Source: Treponema sp.
GTDB lineage: Bacteria; Spirochaetota; Spirochaetia; Treponematales; Treponemataceae
NCBI GenBank assembly: GCA_022010055.1
Contig: CP091737.1
Location: 434,001-498,000 of the forward strand
Length of the DNA: 64,000 nucleotides
Reading direction: 5' to 3'
Notes under the pieces: generated by a model
Databases searched by the model: none
The model's input: the letters and a program-made list of their open reading frames with translations, nothing else
Told to the model about the DNA's origin: nothing
Part shown: in pieces, positions 7,120-16,297 of the stretch
How the letters are laid out: each line of letters begins with the position of its first letter
Numbering within the stretch: the first letter of the stretch is position 1
Position numbers and translations under genes: made by a program

Positions 7120-9902
7120 TCATTTTGCGTCCGATGGCTTCAGCAAGCCTGCGGCATCGCTCCTTTTCCAGCGGACTGCGATTGTGTATGGAGTCTCGTC
7201 GTAGATATTCTTTACATTTTTGTCCAGTCCGTAAGAAATCAGGTTTTTTATTGTTGTGGCGCTGCTAAGGCGCGCGGCGTAATGAAGTATGCTGTTTCCC
7301 TGGATGTCTGACATTGAGCCTGAATATTTTACGATTCCTTCAAGGATTGCTTTATTGTTGTTTTTTAGGGCAATCAACGCGGCGTTGTTTCCTGAACTGT
7401 CTATTTGAATAAACGGATTTGAGCCGCTTTCAAGCAGAGAGAGCGCAAGAAGCTCGTAATTTTTTTCAATGGCGATTGTAAGAGGCGTAAAGCCCCCGGA
7501 ATTTCTTGCATCAATCGGATATCCTGATGAGATAAGCATTTTTAGCATTTCAACGGACTTGTTGTTCTGCACGGCGATATGGAGCGGCGTGTTTCCGTCG
7601 CTGTCGGAAATGCTTGTGTTGCTGCCAAGAATCGCTTTTATTACCGCTGTCGGCTTGTCCAGGCAAAGGCTGAAAGGTGTGTTTCCGTTTTTATCGCGGC
7701 TCAAAGGATTTCCTCCGGCATTTCTGATTAAACCGATAACCTTTTCGTCGGCGGTCAGCGCCGCCTCGTGGTATGAATTTCTTCCGTTTAAATCCTGTGC
7801 CTGCGGATTTGCGTTGTTTTCCAAAAGCATTGCGATAGTCCGTGTGTTTTTAGCCTTTACAGCATCCATAAGAATTGTTCTTCCGTTTATGTCGCTTATG
7901 TTTGGATTAGCCCCTTTTGAAAGTAGCATTTTTGCTATTTCAGTCTTTCCGCCCAATACAGCTTCTGCAAGCGGTGTTTTTCCTGTTACATTTTGAGCAT
8001 CAATATTGCAGCCTAGGTTTATAAGCTGCTCCGCATCATCGGTGTTTCCCCAGCGAACTGCGACGTGAAGCGGCGTGCTTCCAAGGTTATCCCTTACATT
8101 GATTTTGCAGCCTTTTTTTGCCAGAAGAGCAATGATTTCAGGATTGTTGTTTCTGCAGGCGCTGAAAACAGGAGTCTCACCGTTTGCGTTTTTTGCCTCT
8201 TTGTCCGCGCCTTTTGTTATTAGAGTTTCAACGGCATTTTGCAGTCCCCATTCAGTAGCGTAGTGAAGGGCGGTGTTTCCTATTCCGTCAGTGTCCTTTA
8301 TTGTCTTTGAAGTTATAAGCCATTCCATTATCTGCGGATTTCTTAAAGCCTGGCCTAATGGGGAGTTATTCTTGTTGTTTGTTGAAAAAATATCCGCATT
8401 CTTCGCGAGCAGTTTTTCTCCGATTGCCCTGCGGTTTTTCAGTACAGTAAGGTACAGCGCTGTGTTTCCGTCGGAATTTCTTGCGTTTACATTGTCTGTA
8501 AGGCTAAGTATATATTGAATTTTTTCCTGGCTTGCGTTTTCTGCGATTGCGGTTATAAGCGGAGTATTTCCGTCGGAATCAAGGCTGTCGATGTTCTGGC
8601 TGTTCAGGATTATTTCCAGCGTTTTGTCAGAAGAATCATCCGCCCGGAGCGCCATTTTTAACGGAGTGTTTCCCTTCTGGTCTTTTGAGTTTATATCCGC
8701 GCCATTCCCGGCATAGAAGTTTATATGGGAAGAAAGTTTGTTTTCAATTGCAAGCGCAAGAGGTGTGACGCCATCTTTGTTTCTTGCGTTTATGTCTGCA
8801 CCAGCCTTTACAAGAAGGCTCAGTATTTCTGTTGAAACGTCTGTCATTGTCGCAGTGTGAAGAACTGTGTCGCCGTACATATCTTTTCCGGTCATGTCAG
8901 ATTTGTATGATATTAAAAGGTTGTATAGTTCAAGGCGCTGTTTTTCTGGAATTATAAGAAGAACAGGAGTTTTTCCAAGGTTGTCCTTCGCGTCAACTGA
9001 TGCGCCTGCGTCAAGAAGCATTTTTGCAATTTCCGTACGGCCGTATCGCACAGCCTCGTGCAATGGGGTTGCGCCTGAGCTGTCCTGGACATTTGTGGCC
9101 GCGTTGTTTTCAAGTAAATATTTTGTTATTGTCTTGTGTCCGGCGATTGCGGCGTAATGCAAAGGTGTCTGTCCGTCCTCGAATCTGTAGTTTAAGTTCC
9201 GGTCTGAAACCGCTGTCTGAAAGTAGTCAAAATTTGATTCAACAGGCTCTGCGCCGTTTGTTATAAGAATTGCCGCGATTTCTGCCATTCCGCTGTTTCC
9301 ATGTTGCTGAAAGCGTAGTCTAGCGGAGTTTTCTGTTCATTGTCCTTTGGTGAAAGAGGAATGTTTTTTCGTACGCAGGTAAAAACCGCCATTTCATCCT
9401 TGTCTTCCACAAAATAATGAACGATGGTTTTTCCGGTCATAGAGTCGCGCAGCCCGGCGGTTTTTTCTGTTATGAAAATATCGTAGAAACTTGAGTCTTT
9501 TTGAAAACCGTTTTCCATCGCTGTGTGTCCGTCGGCGTCACGTGCGAAAATATTGCATCCGTAATTTATAAGCTGCTGGGCCGTTTCCTTTGAGTTTTTT
9601 TCAACGGCGACATGAAGGGGAGTCTGGCTCTTGTAGTTTTTCAAGTCTGGGTCCGCCCCGTAGCAAAGCAGAAAAAGCGCAAGGCTTGCGTCATTTATTT
9701 CTGCGGCAATGTGCAGGGCTGTGTTTCCGTCATTGTCTACGCCATTTATATCGTATTTAGAAATAAATTTAGCCTTTGCTTCTTCAATTTTATTTTCTTT
9801 TATCAGTTCCTGAACCGAAACTTCTTTTTTTGTAGAAGCGCATCCAGATATGGAAAGAATAAGACAAACTGTGAAAATTGAAAAAACGATTTTTTTAGTC
9901 AT
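7120..9902 (-). CDS. Large ankyrin-repeat lipoprotein (one frame break near 9287)
   Basis: An N-terminal lipoprotein signal ends SISGCAS, and roughly 25 ankyrin repeats follow to the end (units like GNTALHIAAE, GKTPLHEAVR, LLLDAGASVDAKD). The frame breaks once near 9287, where a missing A in GGAATGGC splits one repeat. The second frame starts inside the repeat with no start signal, so this is one protein of about 925 residues. A GAGGGG ribosome binding site precedes ATG 9902. Ankyrin arrays mediate protein binding. Surface or periplasmic location is inferred from the lipobox, and the partner is unknown. It lies 72 bp downstream of the luxR-type gene on the same strand and could be cotranscribed. 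Confidence 0.85.
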
Positions 9903-9931
9903 ATTTCCCCTCTAACGTAAAAAAAATTATT

Positions 9932-9943
9932 CTCTACGTAGAG
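9932..9943. promoter_or_regulatory. Perfect 12-bp palindrome upstream of the ankyrin gene
   Basis: CTCTACGTAGAG lies 30 bp before the ankyrin lipoprotein start and 31 bp after the luxR-type stop. It may be an operator; there is no independent support. Confidence 0.3.
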
Positions 9944-9974
9944 TATCGGAAATAAAAAAAAAACGTTTAGAATT

Positions 9975-10763
9975 TTATGCTTTTACAAAATACTGGATAA
10001 GCAGGATGTGCAGGTCTATTATGTTCTGTACATCGAATTTTTTAAAGATTTCGGTCATGTCCTTTTTTACTGTGGAAAGACTGATGTTGAACTGTCGTGA
10101 AAGCTCGCTGTAGCTTTTCTTTGAGTCAATGTATTCAAGCACAAGGTTTACCTGCCTTTCTGTAAGTCCGTATTCTGAAAGGTGCAGGGAAGTTCCTGGC
10201 TGAGGCAGCTTTATGCTCGATTTCTGGACTTTTGCCGGAACAAGCGGAATCAGAAGGGTTTCGAGTTTCTTGTATACGTAAAAATAAAACGCGAAGAAGA
10301 AAAGCGATGTCGCAATTGAAATGGAAATGTACATTATGCCGCGAGACCCCCATTGAAGGGCGTAGTAGCTGTAACCTGCAAGAACCGCAATCCATGCCGC
10401 GAAAATGCAGACGATTTTTAGTTTTACCTTTGTTTTAAAGAATCCGTTTGCAAAGCACAGGATTATAAAGGCTGAATACAGGAATGTGCCCAGCGTGCTG
10501 TAGCCTGTCAGCGTTGTTGTAACGGCCTGTATGAACAAAAGTGAGACTTGTGCCTGCCATACAGAAGGTTTAAATGTAAGTGCAAGCGCAATAAGGGCTG
10601 AAACAACATTTATTATGAAAACTGAATAATCTTGCTTTGGAAGAACAGTACGGTTTATTCGAGGATGGTTAAAACTCATTACTGCTGCACACAAAAGAAC
10701 AAGAAATGCAAAAAAGCACATAACTCTCGCCGCCGAAAATTTCTGTTTTATATTTGCATTCAT
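9975..10763 (-). CDS. Membrane-anchored LuxR-type HTH regulator
   Basis: This 262-residue protein has about six hydrophobic segments in residues 13-165 and a C-terminal LuxR/GerE-like helix-turn-helix in residues 195-262 (LTERQVNLVLEYIDSKKSYSELSR, then LSTVKKDMTEIFKKF). No receiver or kinase domain is present. It looks like a one-component regulator that senses something in or across the membrane and binds DNA directly. A TTTGCA-N17-TACAAT promoter ends eight bases before the ATG, with no ribosome binding site. Four 14-bp boxes lie immediately upstream of the -35 (10810-10885), and the same boxes recur before the secreted protease-like gene at 15470. Control of both loci by this protein is inference. 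Confidence 0.85.
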   Translation of the reverse strand: MNANIKQKFSAARVMCFFAFLVLLCAAVMSFNHPRINRTVLPKQDYSVFIINVVSALIALALTFKPSVWQAQVSLLFIQAVTTTLTGYSTLGTFLYSAFIILCFANGFFKTKVKLKIVCIFAAWIAVLAGYSYYALQWGSRGIMYISISIATSLFFFAFYFYVYKKLETLLIPLVPAKVQKSSIKLPQPGTSLHLSEYGLTERQVNLVLEYIDSKKSYSELSRQFNISLSTVKKDMTEIFKKFDVQNIIDLHILLIQYFVKA

Positions 10764-10771
10764 GGTTATCT

Positions 10772-10800
10772 ATTGTATTTATATCTGAAAAAAATGCAAA
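10772..10800 (-). promoter_or_regulatory. Promoter of the luxR-type gene (leaderless)
   Basis: On the minus strand TTTGCA (10795-10800), a 17-bp spacer and TACAAT (10772-10777) precede the ATG by eight bases. The phased boxes begin 10 bp upstream of the -35. Confidence 0.5.
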
Positions 10801-10809
10801 TAAAAAAAT

Positions 10810-10885
10810 AACTTCGGTTATTTTTTTAGTAACTTCGGTTATTTTCTGGTAACTTTGGTTATTTTTAGGCTAACTTTGGTTATTT
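10810..10885 (+). repeat. Four phased 14-bp boxes, AACTTYGGTTATTT (cluster 1)
   Basis: Copies start at 10810, 10831, 10851 and 10872. The first two read AACTTCGGTTATTT and the last two AACTTTGGTTATTT. The 20-21 bp period equals two DNA turns, so a protein would meet them on one face. The core AAC-N4-GTT is a partial dyad. The same boxes occur at 15351-15404. Confidence 0.85.
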
Positions 10886-10987
10886 CGTACTTTAACCTGT
10901 TTTTTTTATGCGGAAAAGAAAGTAATATTATTCACGAGAGATTGATATAGATTCGAGAGTTTTAAAACTTCATGAGAGTTTTTTATG

Positions 10988-11020
10988 AAAGCACCCGGTT
11001 ATTTGCCTGGTGCTTTTTTT
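10988..11020 (+). terminator. Terminator in the luxR-glyS intergenic region
   Basis: AAAGCACC pairs with GGTGCTTT and is followed by a run of eight T residues. No gene ends here on the plus strand, so it may end a short transcript that starts beside the phased boxes. In the rest of the 10906-11271 interval I see only the glyS promoter and leader. Confidence 0.75.
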
Positions 11021-11061
11021 TGCCCGCTTATATTTTTGAAAAGTCATTTTGAACTGCCATT

Positions 11062-11091
11062 TTGAACTTTCTTAATATTTTCTTTTATGAT
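11062..11091 (+). promoter_or_regulatory. Sigma-70 promoter of glyS
   Basis: TTGAAC (11062-11067), an 18-bp spacer and TATGAT (11086-11091) lie about 180 bp before the glyS start. The leader shows no T-box that I can recognise. Confidence 0.5.
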
Positions 11092-11271
11092 AATCTATTA
11101 AAACATATCCAATGCTGCCATTCCATGGTTTTGCAGGATGTGAAAAAACTAAAACGGCCCACGCCAGAGTCGATAATAAGTAAAGCTAAGAATTGCGCGC
11201 AGCAGTTTTTTAAGACGCTTTGCTATTTAACATCGACCGCACTGACCGGCGGTCTTACACAGGAGTCTTAA

Positions 11272-12762
11272 ATGGCAAATACGAAAGATACACACGCATG
11301 TACTTTGGACAAAATCATCAGTCTTTGTAAAAGAAGAGGCTTTGTATATCAGGCTTCGGAAATTTACGGAGGACAGGCAGGAGCCTGGGATTACGGTCCT
11401 TTGGGTGTAGACTTTAAAAGAAATATCCAGAATGCCTGGTGGCATTACATGATTCAGCTTCATGATGACGTAGTTGGACTTGATTCAGCGATTTTTCAGC
11501 ACCACACTACATGGAAAGCATCCGGACACGTTGACCACTTTTCAGATCCGATGGTTGACTGCCTTGAATGTAATGCCCGCCACCGCGCAGATAAGCTTAT
11601 AGAAGATTTTGTTGCCGCAAATCCGGATAAAGATCCTGGAAAACCGGTTGACACTATGACACACGACGAGATGAAAGTTTACATCGACGCAAATATCAAC
11701 TGCCCGACTTGCGGTTCAAAAAACAGAAAGTATACGGCGGTCCGCGAGTTCAACCTTATGTTCAAGACTTACCAGGGACCGATTGCGGATGACTCTCATC
11801 TTATTTATCTTCGCCCGGAAACCTGTCAGGGAATATTTACGGACTTTAAGAATATAGTTCAGTCAAACAGAATGAAAATTCCTTTCGGTGTCGCGCAGGT
11901 TGGAAAGTCTTTCCGAAACGAAATTATCTTTAAGAATTTTATTTTCAGAACCTGTGAATTTGAGCAGCTGGAAATGGAATATTTCTGCAAGCCTGGAACA
12001 GAGGATGAGACTTTTGAGCGCTGGCGAAAAGAACGCTGGGCTTTCTACCTTAAGTACGGTATTCCGGAAAAACAGCTTAAATGGCATCACCACGACAAGC
12101 TTGCCCACTATGCAAAAGACGCTTACGATATTACATATAATTTCCCGATTGGCTTTGAGGAGATTGAAGGAATTCATTCCCGCACAGATTTTGACCTTTC
12201 ACAGCACCAGCTTTATTCTAAAAAGGATATGTCTTATATCGACCAGGAAGATGGAAACAAAAAATATATTCCTTATGTTGTTGAGACTTCTGCCGGCTTG
12301 AACAGAAACTTCCTGATGTTCCTTTGCGAGGCTTACGAAGAGGAAAATGTTTCTACAGAAGAAGGCAAGGAAGATTACAGAACCGTTTTGCATCTTGACC
12401 CGCGCCTTGCGCCGATAACAGTGGCGGTTCTTCCATTGATGAAAAAAGATGGACTTGCTGAAAAGGCGAAAGAAATCCAGCATCACTTAAAGGAAGATTT
12501 TGTAACTGATTTTGATGTTTCAGGAACTGTAGGAAAAAGGTATCGCCGTCAGGATGAAGTCGGAACTCCTTTCTGCGTGACTGTTGACTATGATACTGTT
12601 CAGGAGACAAAGGACGATGGCTCAAAGAACGAGCTGTTCAACACTGTTACGGTTCGTTTCCGCGATTCCATGAAGCAGGAGCGCGTTCATCTTGATGATT
12701 TGATTCCGTTTATTCAGAAGGCAATCCGTGAATATAAGCCTGTAGAAAGAAAAGACAGATAA
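11272..12762 (+). CDS. glyQS: Glycyl-tRNA synthetase (class II, alpha2 type)
   Basis: This enzyme charges tRNA-Gly in the cytosol. The 496 residues match the single-chain eukaryote/Gram-positive type rather than the E. coli glyQ+glyS type. The N-terminus holds ETYGGQAGAWDYGPLG-like sequence, class II motif 2 is KSFRNEI near residue 207, FRTCEFEQLEMEYF follows, and an anticodon-binding domain starts around residue 380. A Cys pair region (DCLECNARH, CPTCGSK) suggests a zinc site in the insertion. The ribosome binding site AGGAG is seven bases before ATG. The frame is intact over its full length. Confidence 0.95.
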   Translation: MANTKDTHACTLDKIISLCKRRGFVYQASEIYGGQAGAWDYGPLGVDFKRNIQNAWWHYMIQLHDDVVGLDSAIFQHHTTWKASGHVDHFSDPMVDCLECNARHRADKLIEDFVAANPDKDPGKPVDTMTHDEMKVYIDANINCPTCGSKNRKYTAVREFNLMFKTYQGPIADDSHLIYLRPETCQGIFTDFKNIVQSNRMKIPFGVAQVGKSFRNEIIFKNFIFRTCEFEQLEMEYFCKPGTEDETFERWRKERWAFYLKYGIPEKQLKWHHHDKLAHYAKDAYDITYNFPIGFEEIEGIHSRTDFDLSQHQLYSKKDMSYIDQEDGNKKYIPYVVETSAGLNRNFLMFLCEAYEEENVSTEEGKEDYRTVLHLDPRLAPITVAVLPLMKKDGLAEKAKEIQHHLKEDFVTDFDVSGTVGKRYRRQDEVGTPFCVTVDYDTVQETKDDGSKNELFNTVTVRFRDSMKQERVHLDDLIPFIQKAIREYKPVERKDR

Positions 12763-12836
12763 AACCGGGGAGTCGTGCTGCAATTTTAGGATTCTGATGG
12801 ATTCTGACGGATTCTAAAATTGCGTGGAGGTTTTTT

Positions 12837-13597
12837 ATGGAATATGTTCGGCTTGGAAAATCGAACCTTATGATTTCTCGCGTGGCATTGGCGCGATGTC
12901 CTTGACAAAGGCTGGAAACGCTGAAAAAGCGGCGGAACTTGTCCGAAGCGCATATAATCATGGAATTAATTTTTTTGACACTTCAAGGAATACTCCTGAC
13001 TGCGAAAAACTTTTAGGCGATTCCTTGGGTGATATCCGTTCATCGGTTGTAATTGCTTCAAAGACAAGCGCGCAGAGCGGTGCGGAAGTTTTAAGCGATT
13101 TGGAGACAAGCCTGAACATAATGCATACAGATTCAATTGACTTGTATCAGTATGAATCGGATTCGTTTATTCCTGAAGAAAACGGAATTGACGGAATTTA
13201 TTCGGCTTTCAAAACCCTGAAGAATTCCGGCAAGATAAGAAGCTTTGGGCTTGCCACAACAGATTTTGATATTGCGGAAAAAGCTATTTCCGGCGGACTG
13301 TATGATACGATTCAGTTTCCGTTCAGCATGATTAGTTCTGACCGGACGCGCCAGCTGGTTCAGCTTTGCCGTGAAAATGATATAGGTTTTATTGCAATGC
13401 AGCCTTTGTGCGGCGGAATCCTTACTTCAATTCCTTTGGCTTATGGTTTTCTGCATGAATATGAAAATGTTGTGCCGCTTTGGGGCGCTCAGACACAGCA
13501 GGAGCTTGACCAGATTCTGTATTTTAACGAGCATCCTCCGGTTATTGATGAAAAATTCAACGAGGACGTTGAAAAAATCCGGGCGTTTTTCAGTTAG
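12837..13597 (+). CDS. Aldo/keto-reductase-fold protein lacking catalytic Tyr and His (frame break near 12890)
   Basis: ATG 12837 has a GGAGG site and reads MEYVRLGKSNLMISRVAL. The frame must slip at a GG near 12890 to continue as GAMSLTKAGN. The rest is a typical AKR barrel: GINFFDTS, IASKTSAQ, the SGKIRSFGLATTDF strand and IQFPFSMI. In the family, DTAxxYGxSE carries the catalytic Tyr and DLYQxH the His. Here these read DTSRNTPDCE and DLYQYE, so both appear to be replaced while Asp and Lys remain. It may be a non-enzymatic or altered AKR homologue. It follows glyS after a leader with a GCAATTTTAG/CTAAAATTGC hairpin and three GGATTCTGA-like repeats (12779-12822). Confidence 0.75.
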
Positions 13598-13642
13598 TCT
13601 TATAGAACAGCGGGTTACTGAATGTCGTGCCGTTTGCGCGAA

Positions 13643-14989
13643 TCAGTTGAATTCGCTTAAATCGACTGAGCTGAAACCCTGTTTGTCTTCATGTTCCTTT
13701 TCTTTTGCGTTTTCCAGCGCATTTGTAAGTTCTGCCGCTTGGTTTGTCATCTTGCGCTGCATATCAAGCGTTTTTTGAACGTCTGCCTGTTCTTCCTTGG
13801 TAAGAACCCGTACGATTTTGTTCAAGTTGTTGTCCGTCTGGACTGTTTTTGGCGAGCCGTCAGGTTCAGTTTCATTAATAAGCTGCACAATCGGATTTTT
13901 AGGGTTGTTGGGCGAAACGTCTGAGACGATTGCGATTTTTCCGTTTTGAAGATATACAAAAGCGCCGATCGGGAAAAGAGAAAGGCTGAAAAGAAGCGCT
14001 TTGATTACGGTCGGGTCGTACTGCTGGTTTTCGTTTTTGAGCATTTCAATCATTGCGTCAAATGTTGTCCGTGCGGTTTTATATTGGCGCGGCGCGGTGA
14101 TGGCCTCGAACGAGCACGCGACAGCAATTATTTTTGCGTAGTTGGAAATTTTTTCGCCAGTAAGATGCTGCGGATAGCCCTTTCCGTTTTGTTTTTCGTG
14201 GTGCTCAAGAACGCCGAGCTGAATGCTAAGCGGAAAGTTGAGTTCCTTTAAGATTGCGCAGCCTAGCAGCGTATGCGTTGAAATCTGCGCCCTCTCGCTG
14301 TTCGTAAGCTTTCTGTTTGACATATAAAGCTGGGGAGGAAGGCGCAGCATTCCTATTTCGTGAAGAATGCTTGTTATTCCAAGCTCAATAAGTTTTGAAA
14401 TTGGAATATGGAGCTCAAGTCCAAGCGTGATTGCAAGAACCGTTGAGCGCATTGAATGAATAACCAGAAAATTCTTGCTTCTTTCTGACGCGGAAGGCGT
14501 GATTCTAAGGACGTAGCGTTTGTTGTCCTTTATGAAGATGCACAAATCTTTTACAGTATCTGAAAGTTCCTGGTAGTTTATTTTTTTTCTTGTCGCATAA
14601 TCTGTATAAACGGAATTTATGTAGTTCATGTATTCGTTGTATACAGTCTGAACCGATTCAAGCCGGGAGCGTTCCGTGTTTGCGAATTTTCCGGAATTCG
14701 CCTGTTCCAAAGCGTGCTTAAGGGAGTTCTTTACCTTTTCTTCTGCCTGAATTTTTGCTATTTCCTGTCTTGACTTGTCAACAGTCTGAACAGGAAGACC
14801 CATGTCGCCGCCAAGGCTCATGTCCGCATTGCAGGTGAATTCTTTGAAATTCCATTCGTTCAACGCTTTTGTAAGCGATTCAGTAACAGGAACTGCTACA
14901 GGAATAAGTATAAAGTTTTCATCAAGCATAAGATCGCTTTTAAAAGTTAAATCAGGTTTTAACTCGTTAATGTTTACTTTTGAACTCAT
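13643..14989 (-). CDS. HD-GYP-domain protein with altered metal motif
   Basis: About 448 residues. Residues 1-150 form an N-terminal region resembling the DUF3391-type cap. The HD-GYP domain follows: VIHSMRST carries the first His, LHEIGML replaces the canonical HDIGK, and HHEKQNGKGYP is the GYP motif. HD-GYP enzymes hydrolyse cyclic di-GMP with a di- or tri-iron site; Asp to Glu in HD could keep metal binding or weaken it. A Lys/Glu-rich coiled tail ends the protein. I choose ATG 14989, ten bases after AGGGAG, over an upstream TTG. It is convergent with the AKR gene and probably acts in cyclic di-GMP signalling or sensing. Confidence 0.8.
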   Translation of the reverse strand: MSSKVNINELKPDLTFKSDLMLDENFILIPVAVPVTESLTKALNEWNFKEFTCNADMSLGGDMGLPVQTVDKSRQEIAKIQAEEKVKNSLKHALEQANSGKFANTERSRLESVQTVYNEYMNYINSVYTDYATRKKINYQELSDTVKDLCIFIKDNKRYVLRITPSASERSKNFLVIHSMRSTVLAITLGLELHIPISKLIELGITSILHEIGMLRLPPQLYMSNRKLTNSERAQISTHTLLGCAILKELNFPLSIQLGVLEHHEKQNGKGYPQHLTGEKISNYAKIIAVACSFEAITAPRQYKTARTTFDAMIEMLKNENQQYDPTVIKALLFSLSLFPIGAFVYLQNGKIAIVSDVSPNNPKNPIVQLINETEPDGSPKTVQTDNNLNKIVRVLTKEEQADVQKTLDMQRKMTNQAAELTNALENAKEKEHEDKQGFSSVDLSEFN

Positions 14990-15065
14990 AGACAATGCTC
15001 CCTTTAGAATATCGGAAGAAATCTAAAAATCTTTAATGTTTTGACGGTAGGCTCGTGAAGGCAAA

Positions 15066-15104
15066 AAAAAACTTGAAAAACCTCACACGTTTTTCAAGTT
15101 TTTT
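15066..15104 (-). terminator. Terminator on the minus strand upstream of the HD-GYP gene
   Basis: AAAACTTGAAAAAC pairs with GTTTTTCAAGTTTT. On the minus strand the stem ends in about nine T residues. The only candidate it could terminate is a 70-codon minus frame (15103-15315) with no recognisable domain and no clear ribosome binding site, so this may instead close a short RNA. The stretch 15105-15350 otherwise shows nothing I can name. Confidence 0.65.
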
Positions 15105-15350
15105 AATGGATTTTTTTCCATTTTGAAGGCACAAATTTTACAGGCGTCTGGATGTCTACACGTCTGTAACTTGCTGTAATTATATTATCGGGATTCCTGC
15201 GCGCTACTTTAGAAAAATTTTCTGTTTTTGGCGGAAAAATTGGATGCGTGCGGAAGAGAGATGGGACCGGGGAAAAGAGGGGAGGCATGGTGGCATGGAG
15301 AAAAAGACAGTTCATTCCGCAACGCGCAATAATGCGTTTGCCCTGCTGGT

Positions 15351-15404
15351 AACCAAAGTTATTTTTTAGTAACTTCGGTTATTTTTTTGTGAACTTGGTT
15401 ATTT
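15351..15404 (+). repeat. Three phased 14-bp boxes (cluster 2) upstream of the secreted protease-like gene
   Basis: Copies start at 15351 (AACCAAAGTTATTT, core inverted), 15371 (AACTTCGGTTATTT) and 15391 (GAACTTGGTTATTT, one-base shift). The period is exactly 20 bp. The sequence after the last box, GGTTATTTCGTA, is identical to that after the last box of cluster 1. The boxes end about 65 bp before the start codon at 15470. Confidence 0.85.
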
Positions 15405-15469
15405 CGTATAAAAACTGATTTACAAACCAAAGTGATTTTTTTTATCATGCAAAAGAAGGAGAGAAAAGT

Positions 15470-16276
15470 ATGAAATTCAATCTAAACGATTTTTTGTAGC
15501 TGGATGTAAACGGGCTGCTGGCTGTAAACGGCGGTAGCGACTGTTCAAGCGGCTCGTCATCCGGTTCTTCAGACAGTTCTGGCGGGACATGTTCAGCAGG
15601 AACACAAACTCCACCTGTTGAAAATCCAAACACTGAAAAAACGTCCGGCAAATTTGCTCAGATAACCGATGGAAGTTATGCGGATAATCTAACTATGCAG
15701 TTTTATAAAAACATTGGAGACGAAAAATCTGACAATGCAATGTATGGAACTCATATTGATAAAAATTCAAATAAAGAAATCGATAATAAATTTTCTACAG
15801 TAGGGTGTAAAGCGGCGGCGACTACAAAAATTATTTCAGAATTAAAAAATGGAACTTATGTTGACATGACAGCTGTACAGTATTTTTGTGATGAAAATCA
15901 AGATGGAAATTTAACAGCAGCTGAAATTTCATCAGGTTTAGATAAAATGCTTGATTCTGCTTTCGGCGACATATTTGATGTTACAACACAAGATTTTACG
16001 TCAAATATTACTATAAATACATTAAATGATATTTCAAATCAGAATAATGATGAAGTAAATTATGTGCTAGGCTGGTCTCCTAATTGTCACGGTGGACATT
16101 GGGTTGTTCTAGAAGGCTATAATACTAACTCTAATGGAATTGTTTCTTTTGATTATGACGGCTCTAGCGACAATGACAAGGGACGTTCTTTCGTTTTAGG
16201 AAAAAATGCTCAAGATGCAAGTAAAGAAATATGGGGAATAACTCGCATTCAGACTTTTAAAATTTATCAAAAATAA
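15470..16276 (+). CDS. Double-glycine-leader exported protein with papain-like (C39-type) fold and EF-hand; TAG at codon 10
   Basis: A strong AAGGAGAG site precedes ATG 15470. The frame reads MKFNLNDFL, TAG (15497-15499), then LDVNGLLAVNGG, which is a classic double-glycine leader. After GG comes a Ser/Gly linker with two Cys, then a domain with STVGCKAAATTK (candidate nucleophile Cys), an EF-hand loop DENQDGNLTAAE with every calcium ligand position filled, GGHWVVLEGYN (candidate His) and SFDYDGSSDND (candidate Asp). This order matches C39-like papain-fold peptidases. Leaders of this type are cut after GG by C39 ABC exporters; none lies in this window. The amber codon is a substitution, not a frame slip, because the frame is right on both sides: either an error, a null allele or readthrough. 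It heads an AT-rich cluster of small exported proteins. A secreted toxin or processing protease is inference. Confidence 0.65.
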
Positions 16277-16297
16277 TATAAAAAAAGGAAAAGCAAA

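Noticed and set aside
7120..9902. Ankyrin gene as two separate genes
   Set aside because: The second frame starts in the middle of a repeat unit and joins the first by one missing base; only the first has a signal peptide and ribosome site.
10810..10885. Regular direct repeats that might be read as a CRISPR array
   Set aside because: Units are 14 bp with 6-7 bp spacers and a 20-21 bp period, with no cas genes. The geometry fits protein-binding sites.
11092..11271. T-box or riboswitch in the glyS leader
   Set aside because: No T-box sequence, specifier loop or terminator/antiterminator pair could be made out.
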